This document shows, one piece after another, positions 1 through 8,367 of a stretch of DNA of 15,838 bases. Position 1 is the stretch's first letter, and the number at the start of each line of letters is the position of its first letter. Below the pieces are notes generated by a model that saw nothing but the letters and a program-made list of their open reading frames with translations, searched no databases and was not told the origin of the DNA. The DNA comes from Chloroflexota bacterium (GTDB lineage: Bacteria; Chloroflexota; Anaerolineae; UBA4142): positions 1 through 15,838 of the forward strand of contig JACQGS010000103.1 in NCBI GenBank assembly GCA_016199405.1. The letters are read 5' to 3'. The position numbers were made by a program, and so were the translations under genes.

Positions 1-38
1 ATCCTTCGCTTCGCTCAGGACGCCTCCTCGCAATGACA
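1..38 (-). repeat. End of a dispersed intergenic repeat
   Basis: Read on the minus strand this stretch runs from a TGTCATTGCGAGGAGGC part into TCCTGAGCGAAGCGAAGGAT. The last 20 bases match, with one indel and one substitution, the 21 bases at 181-201 on the plus strand inside the neighbouring gene. Sequences of this kind (CGCAATGACA joined to CTTCGCTTCGCTCAGG) are familiar dispersed repeats in Chloroflexota genomes; that is recollection, not a search. The element may continue beyond the left edge of the window. It has no coding potential that I can support. Confidence 0.6.
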
Positions 39-73
39 TCTGAACGCTTACTCGTCAAACTTTTGCGGAACAT

Positions 74-102
74 TTGGCATTGTGAGGCGATGCGTATAGA
101 AT
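74..102 (+). promoter_or_regulatory. Sigma70-type promoter for the plus-strand lipoprotein gene
   Basis: A -35 box TTGGCA (74-79) and a -10 box TAGAAT (97-102) are separated by 17 bases. Transcription would begin near 109, just before the Shine-Dalgarno sequence AAGGAAGG (111-118). This placement rules out the TTG at 105 as the start codon and supports the ATG at 123. Seen by eye only. Confidence 0.6.
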
Positions 103-122
103 AGTTGTCAAAGGAAGGTCGT

Positions 123-983
123 ATGCGCAAAACCTATTTTGCTTTCAATCTGATTGCCATCGCGTTGCTCGCCGCGCTTGTCCTGAGCGCAGTCGAAGGA
201 TGCGCGCCAACGGTTAGCCAAAACCCAACGTCAACTTCCGCCCCCTCGGTCGCGGTAACTTCAACGTTCAATCCAGCCGAGCCCACGTTGGTCGCGCCAT
301 CGGGCTACCGCCCCGTGCAAGCCGGCGATTTGGTTGAGGGAATGCACATCGGATATCAATACATTCTTCCATCCCTCCAAACGCCATTGGTCACGGCGGC
401 GTTCAACGAAAATCTTCAATCGTTTTTGTTCATCAAGCCTGAGATGAACGACGAGTTGATCGCGTACTTTCGAGAATTGGGGGGTGTCGCTCGCGATATC
501 TATGCGTTCGATGAAGATAAGGCGGGGCAAAAAGAACCTCAGCCGGTCAAGATCGAAGCGAATAAACCGGTTGAATATGTGATTATCCCTCTGCCGGACG
601 ACGACCGCGCGTGGTCGGTCACCGAAACGCAAGAGGGGCAAATTCGGACGGCATACAAACTCGTGCGCCGGAAAGATGGGGGGCTGCGGTTCGTGGATGC
701 GTACGACAAAGTCGCGCTGACCGCCATGCGCGCCATCAACACTACTCACAACGGAACGGGCGCGGGTTTGTTGTTTTCATCGCGGCTGGCGCTCTTGAAA
801 CTTTTTTTGACGGACGAAAAGTATCAACGGGGGACGGATGTAATTGTGCGTTTTCCGCCGGACGTGAAAGATTATGATGCCCGCATTCTCAAGATTGATC
901 CCAGTCAACAAGGGCTGAACCGTAATCAGGAATGGGCGATTGTCTCGCGCCCCGGCGCAATTCCGCTTGGGGCGCCGCCGTAA
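123..983 (+). CDS. Hypothetical exported lipoprotein
   Basis: A 286-residue protein of unknown function and the only plus-strand gene. I chose ATG 123 because AAGGAAGG lies 4-11 bases upstream and the predicted transcription start falls after the in-frame TTG at 105. The N-terminus has a positively charged start (MRK), a hydrophobic stretch of about 20 residues and a cysteine at residue 27, followed by a Ser/Thr/Pro-rich linker to about residue 60. This is the layout of a lipoprotein. The residues before the cysteine (VEGC) are a poor lipobox because Glu sits at -2; they are encoded by a dispersed repeat. The rest is soluble, with no transmembrane segment and no motif I recognise. It ends PLGAPP, and its stop codon touches the terminator stem. 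Lipidation is likely but uncertain. Confidence 0.75.
   Translation: MRKTYFAFNLIAIALLAALVLSAVEGCAPTVSQNPTSTSAPSVAVTSTFNPAEPTLVAPSGYRPVQAGDLVEGMHIGYQYILPSLQTPLVTAAFNENLQSFLFIKPEMNDELIAYFRELGGVARDIYAFDEDKAGQKEPQPVKIEANKPVEYVIIPLPDDDRAWSVTETQEGQIRTAYKLVRRKDGGLRFVDAYDKVALTAMRAINTTHNGTGAGLLFSSRLALLKLFLTDEKYQRGTDVIVRFPPDVKDYDARILKIDPSQQGLNRNQEWAIVSRPGAIPLGAPP
181..201 (+). repeat. Dispersed repeat copy inside the lipoprotein signal peptide
   Basis: Bases 181-201 match the repeat end at 1-20 (reverse complement) with one substitution and one indel. In the reading frame of the gene this copy encodes LSAVEG and the first base of the following Cys codon, so the end of the signal peptide comes from the repeat. 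LVLSxVEG-type peptides are a hallmark of this repeat in translated Chloroflexota ORFs, as far as I recall. Confidence 0.6.
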
Positions 984-1025
984 AAAGAAAAACTCGTTTT
1001 CTTTGCGAAAACGAGTTTTTCTTTT
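983..1025. terminator. Bidirectional rho-independent terminator
   Basis: A perfect 19-bp inverted repeat (983-1001 and 1007-1025) encloses a 5-base loop, TTTGC. Its core is CTCGTTTTC paired with GAAAACGAG. The outer arm is A-rich on one side and T-rich (TTTTTCTTTT) on the other, so each strand gives a stem ending in a U-tract. It lies exactly between the convergent lipoprotein gene and the permease gene ending at 1035, and can end both transcripts. Confidence 0.9.
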
Positions 1026-1034
1026 GAAAATCGA

Positions 1035-2036
1035 CTAGATCTTTCCCTTCATCATCGGATCGAGCGCGTCGCGCAGACCATCGCCGACGAAGGTGAACGA
1101 GAGCATAATCGTCGCGATGGCAATTGCCGGGGTGATGAGCAAAAAGATTTGCGCATTGATTGCGTCGCGACCTTCCAGCAACATTCCGCCCCAACTCGTT
1201 GGAAACAGTGAGGCGGGGTCTGTCGCCGGGCGCATTCCGACGCCCAAGTAGCCGAGAATCGCTTCGACCAGAATTGCGTTGGGAATAATGAACGCGGCGG
1301 AAACAATAATCGGCGCAAGCGAATTGGGGAGCAAGTGTTTCAGCATGATGCGGATGCGATCCGCCCCCACCATCCGTGCGGCTTCGACAAACTCTTTTTC
1401 TTTTAACGACAAGACTTGGCCCCGGACCAGCCGGGCGACGCCCACCCAATTCACGATCGCCAGCGAAACAAAGAGCAGAATCAAACCGTTGAGCAGATTG
1501 CCGATCCATGTGTCGCGCAATGCGGTCATCATCAGAATGAAAAACAACAGGTCGGGGAACGCGTAAATGATATCAGTGATCCGCATCAACAGATTGTCTA
1601 CTTTGCCGCCCGCAAAGCCGGCGATCAATCCGACCGTCGTTCCAACGGTCAGAATAATCAACATCGGCACCAAACCCACAATCAAGGAGGTGCGCGCGCC
1701 ATAAATCAAACGACTCAGCACATCACGACCAATCGCGTCAGTGCCAAACAAAAAGCGCGGGTCGCCGGCGCGAGTAGGATCGGGGTCGCTCACCCACGCG
1801 GCGGGACGAAAGGTATAGCCCGAGTAGGATTGGAGCGCGTTGTGGGGCGCAAGCACGGATGCGAAAACCGCAATCAGCACGAACGCGATGATAATGCTTA
1901 GTCCGACCATCGTTGCTTTGTTCTTGCGCATCCGTCGCCACGCATCCGAGTAGAGACCCGAGGGCTTGCGTTGTAAGACGGTGGCGACCGGAGATTGCGG
2001 CGCGAGTGGTCCTTGAACCCGAGTTGCAACTGCCAT
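1035..2036 (-). CDS. dppC: Peptide ABC transporter permease, DppC/OppC type (second permease pair)
   Basis: A 333-residue inner-membrane permease of the binding-protein-dependent family, forming the channel with its DppB partner for oligo- or dipeptides. A cytoplasmic N-terminus (1-40) leads to a first membrane segment at about 43-63. A periplasmic loop follows, with the OppC-type FLFGTDAIGRDVLSRLIYGA block (residues 96-115), then five more membrane segments. The EAA loop that contacts the ATPase is at about 218-238 (EAARMVGADRIRIMLKHLLP). The gene starts 6 bases after the upstream dppB stop; its Shine-Dalgarno GAAGGA overlaps the end of that gene, so the two are surely co-translated. It is the last gene of the transporter locus and is followed by the terminator at 983-1025. 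Family assignment is firm; the exact substrate is not known. Confidence 0.95.
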   Translation of the reverse strand: MAVATRVQGPLAPQSPVATVLQRKPSGLYSDAWRRMRKNKATMVGLSIIIAFVLIAVFASVLAPHNALQSYSGYTFRPAAWVSDPDPTRAGDPRFLFGTDAIGRDVLSRLIYGARTSLIVGLVPMLIILTVGTTVGLIAGFAGGKVDNLLMRITDIIYAFPDLLFFILMMTALRDTWIGNLLNGLILLFVSLAIVNWVGVARLVRGQVLSLKEKEFVEAARMVGADRIRIMLKHLLPNSLAPIIVSAAFIIPNAILVEAILGYLGVGMRPATDPASLFPTSWGGMLLEGRDAINAQIFLLITPAIAIATIMLSFTFVGDGLRDALDPMMKGKI

Positions 2037-2042
2037 TTCGAT

Positions 2043-3095
2043 TTATCCTTCTTTCTTCCCCATTTGAATGCGCGGATCCAGAAATCCGTAAATAATATCC
2101 ACCGCCAAATTAGCGAGCGCGATCAAGAGCGCGTAAAACAGTGTGAGCGCCATGATGACGGTATAGTCGCGCCGACTGACCGAGCGAACAAATAGATCGC
2201 CGATGCCCGCGACGCCGAATTGATTTTCAATGATAAACGATCCGGTGACGAGACCTGCCAGTGCGGGTCCAGCAAAAGTGACAACCGGAATCAACGCATT
2301 CCGCAACATATGGCGCAAGACCACCACGCGCTCTCCCAAACCTTTGGCGCGCGCGGTGCGAATATAATCACTCCGCATGACATCCAACATGCTGGCGCGG
2401 GTCAACCGCGCCGCAAACGCGGCGGTTGGAAGCCCCAACACAATCGTTGGCAAGAACCAAGATTGCCAGCGTTGCCAATAATCTATTTCAATGACATTGA
2501 TGACGCCCAACCAAACGGCAAATACAATGATCAAAAGAATCCCCATCACAAAACTCGGGATACCATATCCAATCGTGACGACAAACAGACTCGCGTAATC
2601 TACTGCCGTGTTTTGTTTGAGGGCGGAGATAATGCCCATGGGAATTCCAAATGCCAAGGCAAAGAGCAGGGCGAGGATTCCCAACGTCGCGGTTGTGCCG
2701 ATTTTGCTCTGCCATGCGGGTTTATCGTCCTGAACGCCAAAGATGACATCCGAGACGCTTCGGCCGCGATAGCGATACGAGGGACCTAAATCGCCGCGCA
2801 AAAGACTAAAGATATAATTTTCGAACTGCGCGTCGATGAAAGCTTGCCCGGATTCGATCACGCCGCGCCCTTCTTTTTGCGCCTGCTGAAACGCTTCCGG
2901 ATTGAAGAACAGCGGCTTGTTGAGACCGAAGGTCTTGTCGAGTTGATCCGAAATGCGCCGATCGGCTTTATTGGGATCAACGTCCCACGGTCCGCCCGGC
3001 GTGGCATGCATTACGATGAACGTGATCAACGCGACCGAGAAAAGAACCGGAATAATCCATAGCACGCGGCGAATGATAAATTGAGTTCGGGTCAT
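2043..3095 (-). CDS. dppB: Peptide ABC transporter permease, DppB/OppB type (second permease pair)
   Basis: A 350-residue membrane permease. The N-terminus has the family pattern of a first membrane segment (about 9-30) followed by HATPGGPWD. The EAA loop is at about 243-270 (DYIRTARAKGLGERVVVLRH then RNALIP), and the C-terminus is the typical DPRIQMG block. Six membrane segments are expected. The periplasmic loop after the first segment is longer than usual: about 25 extra residues at roughly 63-88 (FFNPEAFQQAQKEGRGVIES region) lie before the conserved LLRGDLGPSY. A weak Shine-Dalgarno (AAGTGA) precedes ATG 3095. It lies 101 bases after the SBP3 gene, with a strong hairpin in the gap, and 6 bases before dppC. 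Confidence 0.95.
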   Translation of the reverse strand: MTRTQFIIRRVLWIIPVLFSVALITFIVMHATPGGPWDVDPNKADRRISDQLDKTFGLNKPLFFNPEAFQQAQKEGRGVIESGQAFIDAQFENYIFSLLRGDLGPSYRYRGRSVSDVIFGVQDDKPAWQSKIGTTATLGILALLFALAFGIPMGIISALKQNTAVDYASLFVVTIGYGIPSFVMGILLIIVFAVWLGVINVIEIDYWQRWQSWFLPTIVLGLPTAAFAARLTRASMLDVMRSDYIRTARAKGLGERVVVLRHMLRNALIPVVTFAGPALAGLVTGSFIIENQFGVAGIGDLFVRSVSRRDYTVIMALTLFYALLIALANLAVDIIYGFLDPRIQMGKKEG

Positions 3096-3120
3096 AAAAT
3101 TTCACTTGGTGAATTGAATT

Positions 3121-3159
3121 GCGCCGATTGACTCCGCATGGCGCGGAGCCAATCGGCGC
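3121..3159 (-). promoter_or_regulatory. Intercistronic hairpin between SBP3 and dppB
   Basis: Two 17-base arms (3121-3137, 3143-3159) flank a 5-base loop. The single non-complementary position becomes a G-U pair in the minus-strand RNA but an A-C mismatch in the plus-strand RNA, which fits a structure working in the SBP3-dppB transcript. No T-tract follows, so it is not a classical terminator. It could protect the upstream SBP3 message from 3' decay or partly attenuate transcription, as known for binding-protein genes in other importers (inference). Confidence 0.75.
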
Positions 3160-3196
3160 GGACTTGCATTATCGAACGACGTTCACCAACACGCGA

Positions 3197-4981
3197 TTAT
3201 TGTTTAGGATACGATGGACCGACCTTGGTCAGGTCTACATCGAAGGTCCACGGTGTCCCTTGGAAGAACCCGGGTACCCACGCATCGCTGGACGCAAAGT
3301 TGTCTTTGAGCCCAATGAGATACGGTTTCACCAAATAATCGTACGTGTTGTAGTACGCAAACGCGGCGGGGATGTCGTTGATGACGATCTTTTGCGCCTG
3401 TTTATAGAGGTCAACGGCTTTGTTGAAATCCAGTTCTGCATCCGCTTTGGCTATGAGCGCGTCAAAATCCTTGTTGCAGTAGCCGGTGCGTTTGCCGAAA
3501 CCAGCGCAGACCCAGTATACGCTCAGCCAGTTTTGCGGATGATGATAGTCTTCGATCCAACCGGCGGTGAATAACTGCGGCGTCGTCTTGAGTTCTTTCA
3601 ATAACGCCGTCAACACGGTCGCGTCCACGGGGTCAAGAATGACGGGGCAGTTGAGCGCGGCGACGAAGTAACCCGCCATGGCTTGAAAGCGAACGTGATT
3701 GCGCGCGGTCGCGCTATAGGTGAGTTTAATCTCACCCAGTTTCGCGCAATCAATTTTCTTGCCATCCGCCGTCCCGTACCCGGCTTTTACGAGGGTGTTG
3801 AACGCTTCTTTGGGATTGGTGTCTGCCACGACGGCAGTTGCATCAAAACCCGGCACTCCTGGCGGAATCCACGAGCGATAGGGTTCGGCTTGCCCCTTGA
3901 GAATATCCGTGGTCCAGTGTTTGCGGTCGAAAATCTGGGAGAACGCGATGCGAACTTGTTTGTCGGTACTGGGCTTGGTGGTGTTGTTGAAGCCGACGTA
4001 CGTTGTCCACGCCGCGGGACCGTGCAGCCATTCCTTGCTCAAGGTCGCGTCGGCTTTAACCGTGCCGAAATCTTCCGGCGCGACGCCAATCACATCACAC
4101 TCACCTTTTTTGTACGCTTCAAATTGTTGAGCGCTATCGGTGATGTAGAGAACTTCAACGCGATTGAATTTGGCTTTATCGCCGCGCCAATTCGCGTTCG
4201 GCTCAAAGACCCAACGCTTGCCTTCTTCGATCTTGGTCACTTTGAATGGACCATTCCCGTTGTGACCTTCGGGTTTTGTCCACCAGTTGTCTTGATCCTT
4301 GTCGGCTTTGGCTTTGTCGGTGGGGAAGGTCACCCACATGGAGGATACATAGTTCCAAAAACCGACGGGATTGACGAATTCGACTTCGAGCGTCTTGTCG
4401 TCAAGCGCTTTCACGCCATAGTCGTTGGCGAGCATCTTGTCAATATCGGCGCTCGCGACTTTTTTCGGATCGGTCTCGTCGAGTTTCGCCGCACCCTTGA
4501 TGTCGTAAACGATCGAGGTGTATTGCTTGCCGACAACGCGCGGGTCAACTTCGCGACGCAGCGCGTATTCGAAATCTTTCGCGGTCATCGCCGTGCCGTC
4601 AACACGTTTCAAGCCAGAGCGAATCGTAAAGACGAGTTTCTTGCCCCCGTCTTTGGATTCCCATTTTTCCGCCGCGCCAGGGACAACATTGCCCTTGGCG
4701 TCAATACGGGTCAGCCCTTCGTACATCATCTGCATCAACCCGATTTCGCCGACGAACGACGATTTTTGCGGGTCAACCACGTCTGGACCCGAGGTCAAGC
4801 AGATGCGGAGCACTTTGATGCCGGCAGTTGCGGCTGTTGGCGCCACCGGCGCGGCGGTTGTGGGTGCCGCGGGTACCGCGGTGGCTGGCGGGGGCGGTGG
4901 GGGCGTCGCTGTGGGTGCGGGTGCGCATCCCACAATCGCGATCGCGAGAACGAGAACTGCAATCAATACGAACTTGTTCAT
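3197..4981 (-). CDS. Peptide ABC transporter substrate-binding lipoprotein (SBP3, SBP_bac_5 family)
   Basis: A 594-residue extracytoplasmic solute-binding protein of family 5 (DppA/OppA-like). ATG 4981 was chosen because a strong AGGAGG lies 5 bases upstream (4987-4992) and a textbook lipoprotein signal follows: MNKF, hydrophobic core, lipobox IVGC with Cys at residue 19. A Pro/Thr/Ala-rich linker (about 20-54) tethers the folded domain. Family features include LRICLTSGPDVVDPQ near residue 58, the block GNGPFKVTKIEEGKRWVFEP, the YVGFNNTTKPSTDKQVRIAF block, and a C-terminal AGWIEDYHHPQNWLSVYW block. It is transcribed from its own promoter at 5105-5133, with readthrough from the ATPase gene likely, and heads the second permease pair. 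The cysteine content (GECDV, KIDCAKL, ALNCPV, WVCAGF, GYCNK) is higher than in the other two binding proteins. Ligand unknown. Confidence 0.93.
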   Translation of the reverse strand: MNKFVLIAVLVLAIAIVGCAPAPTATPPPPPPATAVPAAPTTAAPVAPTAATAGIKVLRICLTSGPDVVDPQKSSFVGEIGLMQMMYEGLTRIDAKGNVVPGAAEKWESKDGGKKLVFTIRSGLKRVDGTAMTAKDFEYALRREVDPRVVGKQYTSIVYDIKGAAKLDETDPKKVASADIDKMLANDYGVKALDDKTLEVEFVNPVGFWNYVSSMWVTFPTDKAKADKDQDNWWTKPEGHNGNGPFKVTKIEEGKRWVFEPNANWRGDKAKFNRVEVLYITDSAQQFEAYKKGECDVIGVAPEDFGTVKADATLSKEWLHGPAAWTTYVGFNNTTKPSTDKQVRIAFSQIFDRKHWTTDILKGQAEPYRSWIPPGVPGFDATAVVADTNPKEAFNTLVKAGYGTADGKKIDCAKLGEIKLTYSATARNHVRFQAMAGYFVAALNCPVILDPVDATVLTALLKELKTTPQLFTAGWIEDYHHPQNWLSVYWVCAGFGKRTGYCNKDFDALIAKADAELDFNKAVDLYKQAQKIVINDIPAAFAYYNTYDYLVKPYLIGLKDNFASSDAWVPGFFQGTPWTFDVDLTKVGPSYPKQ

Positions 4982-5098
4982 CTTCTCCTCCTGAGAGTAT
5001 GTGAACCTAAAACATGACTGGGCAGAGAAAAAAATTGTGTGAGAGTTCACCTCCTTGATTGTCGAGAAATAACCTGAGATTCCTCGAATGCTAGGAAC
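4982..5098 (-). promoter_or_regulatory. SBP3 leader with a perfect extra Shine-Dalgarno and small stems
   Basis: The predicted untranslated leader is about 117 bases. It contains a perfect ribosome-binding sequence AAGGAGGTGA (5047-5056) some 65 bases before the real start; the in-frame GTG within it has no spacing, so it is not a usable start. Before it are two short stems that share bases and cannot form together: TTCCT/AGGAA (5080-5084 with 5093-5097) and CTCGA/TCGAG (5062-5066 with 5083-5087). A T7 run on the minus strand follows. Whether this regulates SBP3 is unknown. Confidence 0.35.
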
Positions 5099-5104
5099 AA
5101 CTTG

Positions 5105-5133
5105 AGTGTAAATCGGCTTGGGTGAAAAGTCAA
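5105..5133 (-). promoter_or_regulatory. Promoter for the SBP3-dppB-dppC unit
   Basis: On the minus strand, a -35 box TTGACT (5128-5133) and a -10 box TACACT (5105-5110) are separated by 17 bases. Transcription would start near 5098. The palindrome TTCCGGAA (5135-5142) lies directly between the -35 box and the stop codon of the preceding ATPase gene and could be an operator. No terminator separates the ATPase gene from this promoter, so the unit may also receive readthrough. Confidence 0.65.
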
Positions 5134-5142
5134 TTTCCGGAA

Positions 5143-6135
<993 letters not shown>

Positions 6136-6172
6136 ATCAATCCCCTCAAGCGAGATTTCGAATTTCAATTTT

Positions 6173-6352
6173 CTATCGGACGATGCTGAACAAACGCCCC
6201 AGCCAGTCGGCTACGCGTGGGTTAGTGAGAATGATCAACAAAGCCAAGAGGGCAAAGAGAAACCGCGTTTCAAGCCGCGAGCGGTCAATCTCGGCGCACA
6301 ATTCGGCGCACGTTTTCCCAAACTCGGAGTGATTCTCGTCGCGCGCAGTCAT
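6173..6352 (-). CDS. Small single-span membrane protein between dppD and dppF
   Basis: A 59-residue protein, not recognised. It begins MTARDENHSEFGKT, has a polar, probably helical segment (AELCAEIDRSRLETR, about 16-30), one hydrophobic span at about 31-43 (FLFALLALLIILT), and an amphipathic tail ending in LFSIVR. The gene fits neatly between the D and F ATPase genes: 21 bases after the dppD stop and 37 bases before the dppF start, on the same strand, without overlap. Its Shine-Dalgarno is poor (CGGGA near the start), so translation may depend on coupling. The filled gap and sensible topology support a real gene. It could be a small accessory subunit of the transporter or a decayed remnant; there is no direct evidence for function. 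Confidence 0.55.
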   Translation of the reverse strand: MTARDENHSEFGKTCAELCAEIDRSRLETRFLFALLALLIILTNPRVADWLGRLFSIVR

Positions 6353-6373
6353 AGTCCCGTAGCGGATGCTTAA

Positions 6374-7369
6374 TTATGCGCGCCCACGCGCCTTCACCAC
6401 ATCTTGCCAATTCCAGCACGCGACCGAGTGGCGCACCGCCGAAACTTCTAACGGCGGGTTTTCGTGCAAACATTTTTCCGTGCGGAAGCGGCAACGATCG
6501 TAAAACGGACAGCCCGTAGGCATCGTGACCAAATCCGGCGGCAGCCCCTCAATCGGCGTCAGTTTTTCTTTGCGCGTTTCGTCCAAGCGCGGGATCGAGC
6601 CGAGCAAGCCGAGCGTGTACGGATGCAAGGGATTGCCGAAAATTTCTTTGACCGGCGCGGTTTCAATGATAAAGCCGGCGTACATCACGTTGATACGGTC
6701 GGCCAGCCCGGCAATCACGCCGAGGTCGTGCGTGATCCAAATAATTGCCATGCCCAATTCGCGTTTTAGCCGCTTGACGATGTCAATAATTTGCGCCAGA
6801 ATCGTCACGTCGAGCGCGGTCGTCGGCTCGTCGGCAATGAGGAGTTGGGGCGTGCACGAGAGCGCCATCGCGATCATCACGCGTTGGCGCATTCCGCCGG
6901 AAAATTGATGTGGATAATCTTCGATGCGCCCTTCGGCTTCCGGAATCCCCACCATTTTCAGCAATTCCACCGAGCGCTTGCGCGCCTGCTCTTTGGTCAT
7001 GCCCAAGTGCAATTCCAACGACTCGCCGATTTGCGTGTCAATCGTCAGCACCGGGTTGAGCGAAGTCATGGGATCTTGAAAGACCATCGCGATTTTATTT
7101 CCGCGCACGGAACGAATCTCTTCGTCGTCCACGGTTAAGAGATCGCGGCCCTGAAAAAGCACTTGCCCGCCGGCAATTTTGCCGGGCGGCTGTGGAATCA
7201 AACGCATCACCGAAAGCACCGAGACGCTCTTGCCGCAGCCCGATTCGCCGACCAAACCGAGCGTTTCGCCTTCGTCCACCGCAAAGGTGACGCCGTTGAC
7301 CGCATGCACAACGCCATCTTGCGTGTGAAATTCGGTGCGTAGATCCTTGACTTCGAGTAAAGTCCCCAT
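6374..7369 (-). CDS. dppD: Peptide ABC transporter ATP-binding protein, DppD/OppD type
   Basis: A 331-residue cytoplasmic ATPase of the peptide importer. Walker A is GESGCGKS (41-48), the Q-loop Gln is 98 (VFQDPMTSLNP), the signature is FSGGM (156-160), Walker B is LLIADE (176-181) and the switch His is 214. The C-terminal oligopeptide-transporter region starts at HPYTLGLLGSIPRL (249-262). It carries cysteines 287, 293, 300 and 318 in the same C-x5-C-x6-C...C pattern as the partner subunit. The FSGGM signature and PTTALD after Walker B are typical of the D rather than the F paralogue. The start is fixed by GGGAGGAAGTG just upstream of ATG 7369. It follows dppC by 29 bases and precedes the 59-aa peptide gene. 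Confidence 0.96.
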   Translation of the reverse strand: MGTLLEVKDLRTEFHTQDGVVHAVNGVTFAVDEGETLGLVGESGCGKSVSVLSVMRLIPQPPGKIAGGQVLFQGRDLLTVDDEEIRSVRGNKIAMVFQDPMTSLNPVLTIDTQIGESLELHLGMTKEQARKRSVELLKMVGIPEAEGRIEDYPHQFSGGMRQRVMIAMALSCTPQLLIADEPTTALDVTILAQIIDIVKRLKRELGMAIIWITHDLGVIAGLADRINVMYAGFIIETAPVKEIFGNPLHPYTLGLLGSIPRLDETRKEKLTPIEGLPPDLVTMPTGCPFYDRCRFRTEKCLHENPPLEVSAVRHSVACWNWQDVVKARGRA

Positions 7370-7398
7370 TCACTTCCTCCCAGAGGAATATCGAAAAA

Positions 7399-8367
7399 TT
7401 AATCCACGAGTTCCGGGTCAAGCGCCTCGTTCAGCGCGTCGCCAAAGAATGCGAATGCCAATACGATCAGCGTCAAAATCAAGCCGGGGATAAAGACGAG
7501 CCACAAGAATTGCGGAAACGTGCGCCAATAGCGGCCAAAATTTTCCGCCGCGATATTGCCCCAGCTCGGATTCGGCGGTTGCAGACCAATGCCCAAATAA
7601 CTCAGATAACCTTCCGAAAGCGCGATAAAGCCCATCCCCATCGAGAGCGCAACGATAATTGGGGCGAGCGCGTTGGGCAAGATATGCCGCCCAATCACGC
7701 GCCACGTCGGCACGCCAATCGATCGCGCGCCGATGACATATTCGCGCTCTTTGACCGTCAGCACCTGACCGCGCACAAAACGCGCCAGCCCCGCCCAGCC
7801 CACAAATCCGAGCGCGATAATGACCACGGCGTAATCTAGATAGCCACTGCGCGCCAAATCCGCGAAACCATTCGAGCGCGCCCAATCCAGCACCGCCGGG
7901 CGAATCGTCGCCGCGATCAGAAAGGTAAAGAGCAAGCCGGGGAACGCAAAAAGAATTTCCGTCGTGCGCATGATCAGGTTTTCCAGCCAGCCGCCAAAAT
8001 AACCGGCGGCTGCCCCCAACGGGATTCCCAGCGCGAGGTTGACGACCGTCACCAATAGCACGACGAACGCGGACGACCGCGCGCCGTAGATCAAGCGACT
8101 CAGCATGTCGCGGCCGAGCGAGTCCGTTCCGAGCCAATGTTGCGCGCTCGGCGGCTTTTCGATGTTGTCCAAATCTTGCTTGTCGTACGAATAGGGCGCG
8201 AGGAAATTTGCAAAGAGCGCGGTGAAAAAGAACGCGACAATCAGGAGAAAGCCAATCAGCGCCGGAATATTGCGAAGCGTTCGCAACGCAATCCGCATCC
8301 ACGGTGAAGGGGAGCGCTTGAGCGTCGGCGCGCTGGTACGCGTCGCTAATGAAATCGTCGTTGTCAT
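7399..8367 (-). CDS. dppC: Peptide ABC transporter permease, DppC/OppC type (first permease pair)
   Basis: A 322-residue membrane permease. After a cytoplasmic N-terminus of about 35 residues, the first membrane segment spans about 37-58. The conserved HWLGTDSLGRDMLSRLIYGA block (77-96) follows, then five further hydrophobic segments. The EAA region (about 209-231) reads YVIGARSIGVPTWRVIGRHI, in which the usual EAA triplet is replaced by IGA; this is a divergence but the Gly and the following helix are kept. C-terminal LDPELVD is typical. Its ATG overlaps the stop of dppB (ATGA at 8364-8367), so the pair is translationally coupled. It is a distant paralogue of the permease at 1035-2036, not a recent copy. 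Confidence 0.95.
   Translation of the reverse strand: MTTTISLATRTSAPTLKRSPSPWMRIALRTLRNIPALIGFLLIVAFFFTALFANFLAPYSYDKQDLDNIEKPPSAQHWLGTDSLGRDMLSRLIYGARSSAFVVLLVTVVNLALGIPLGAAAGYFGGWLENLIMRTTEILFAFPGLLFTFLIAATIRPAVLDWARSNGFADLARSGYLDYAVVIIALGFVGWAGLARFVRGQVLTVKEREYVIGARSIGVPTWRVIGRHILPNALAPIIVALSMGMGFIALSEGYLSYLGIGLQPPNPSWGNIAAENFGRYWRTFPQFLWLVFIPGLILTLIVLAFAFFGDALNEALDPELVD

Noticed and set aside
105..122. TTG 105 as the start of the lipoprotein gene
   Set aside because: The predicted transcription start is near 109 and the ribosome-binding sequence lies at 111-118, inside this extension.
3683..5017. A 444-codon open frame on the plus strand
   Set aside because: It is antisense to the SBP3 gene, its product is Arg/Gly/Phe-rich with no family resemblance, and its ends do not fit any promoter or ribosome-binding site. 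SBP3 has clear homology, a lipobox and a strong start.
6136..6168. TTG 6168 as the start of dppF
   Set aside because: It has no ribosome-binding site, whereas ATG 6135 has GAGGGG 6 bases upstream; the extension would also overlap the stop of the 59-aa gene region.
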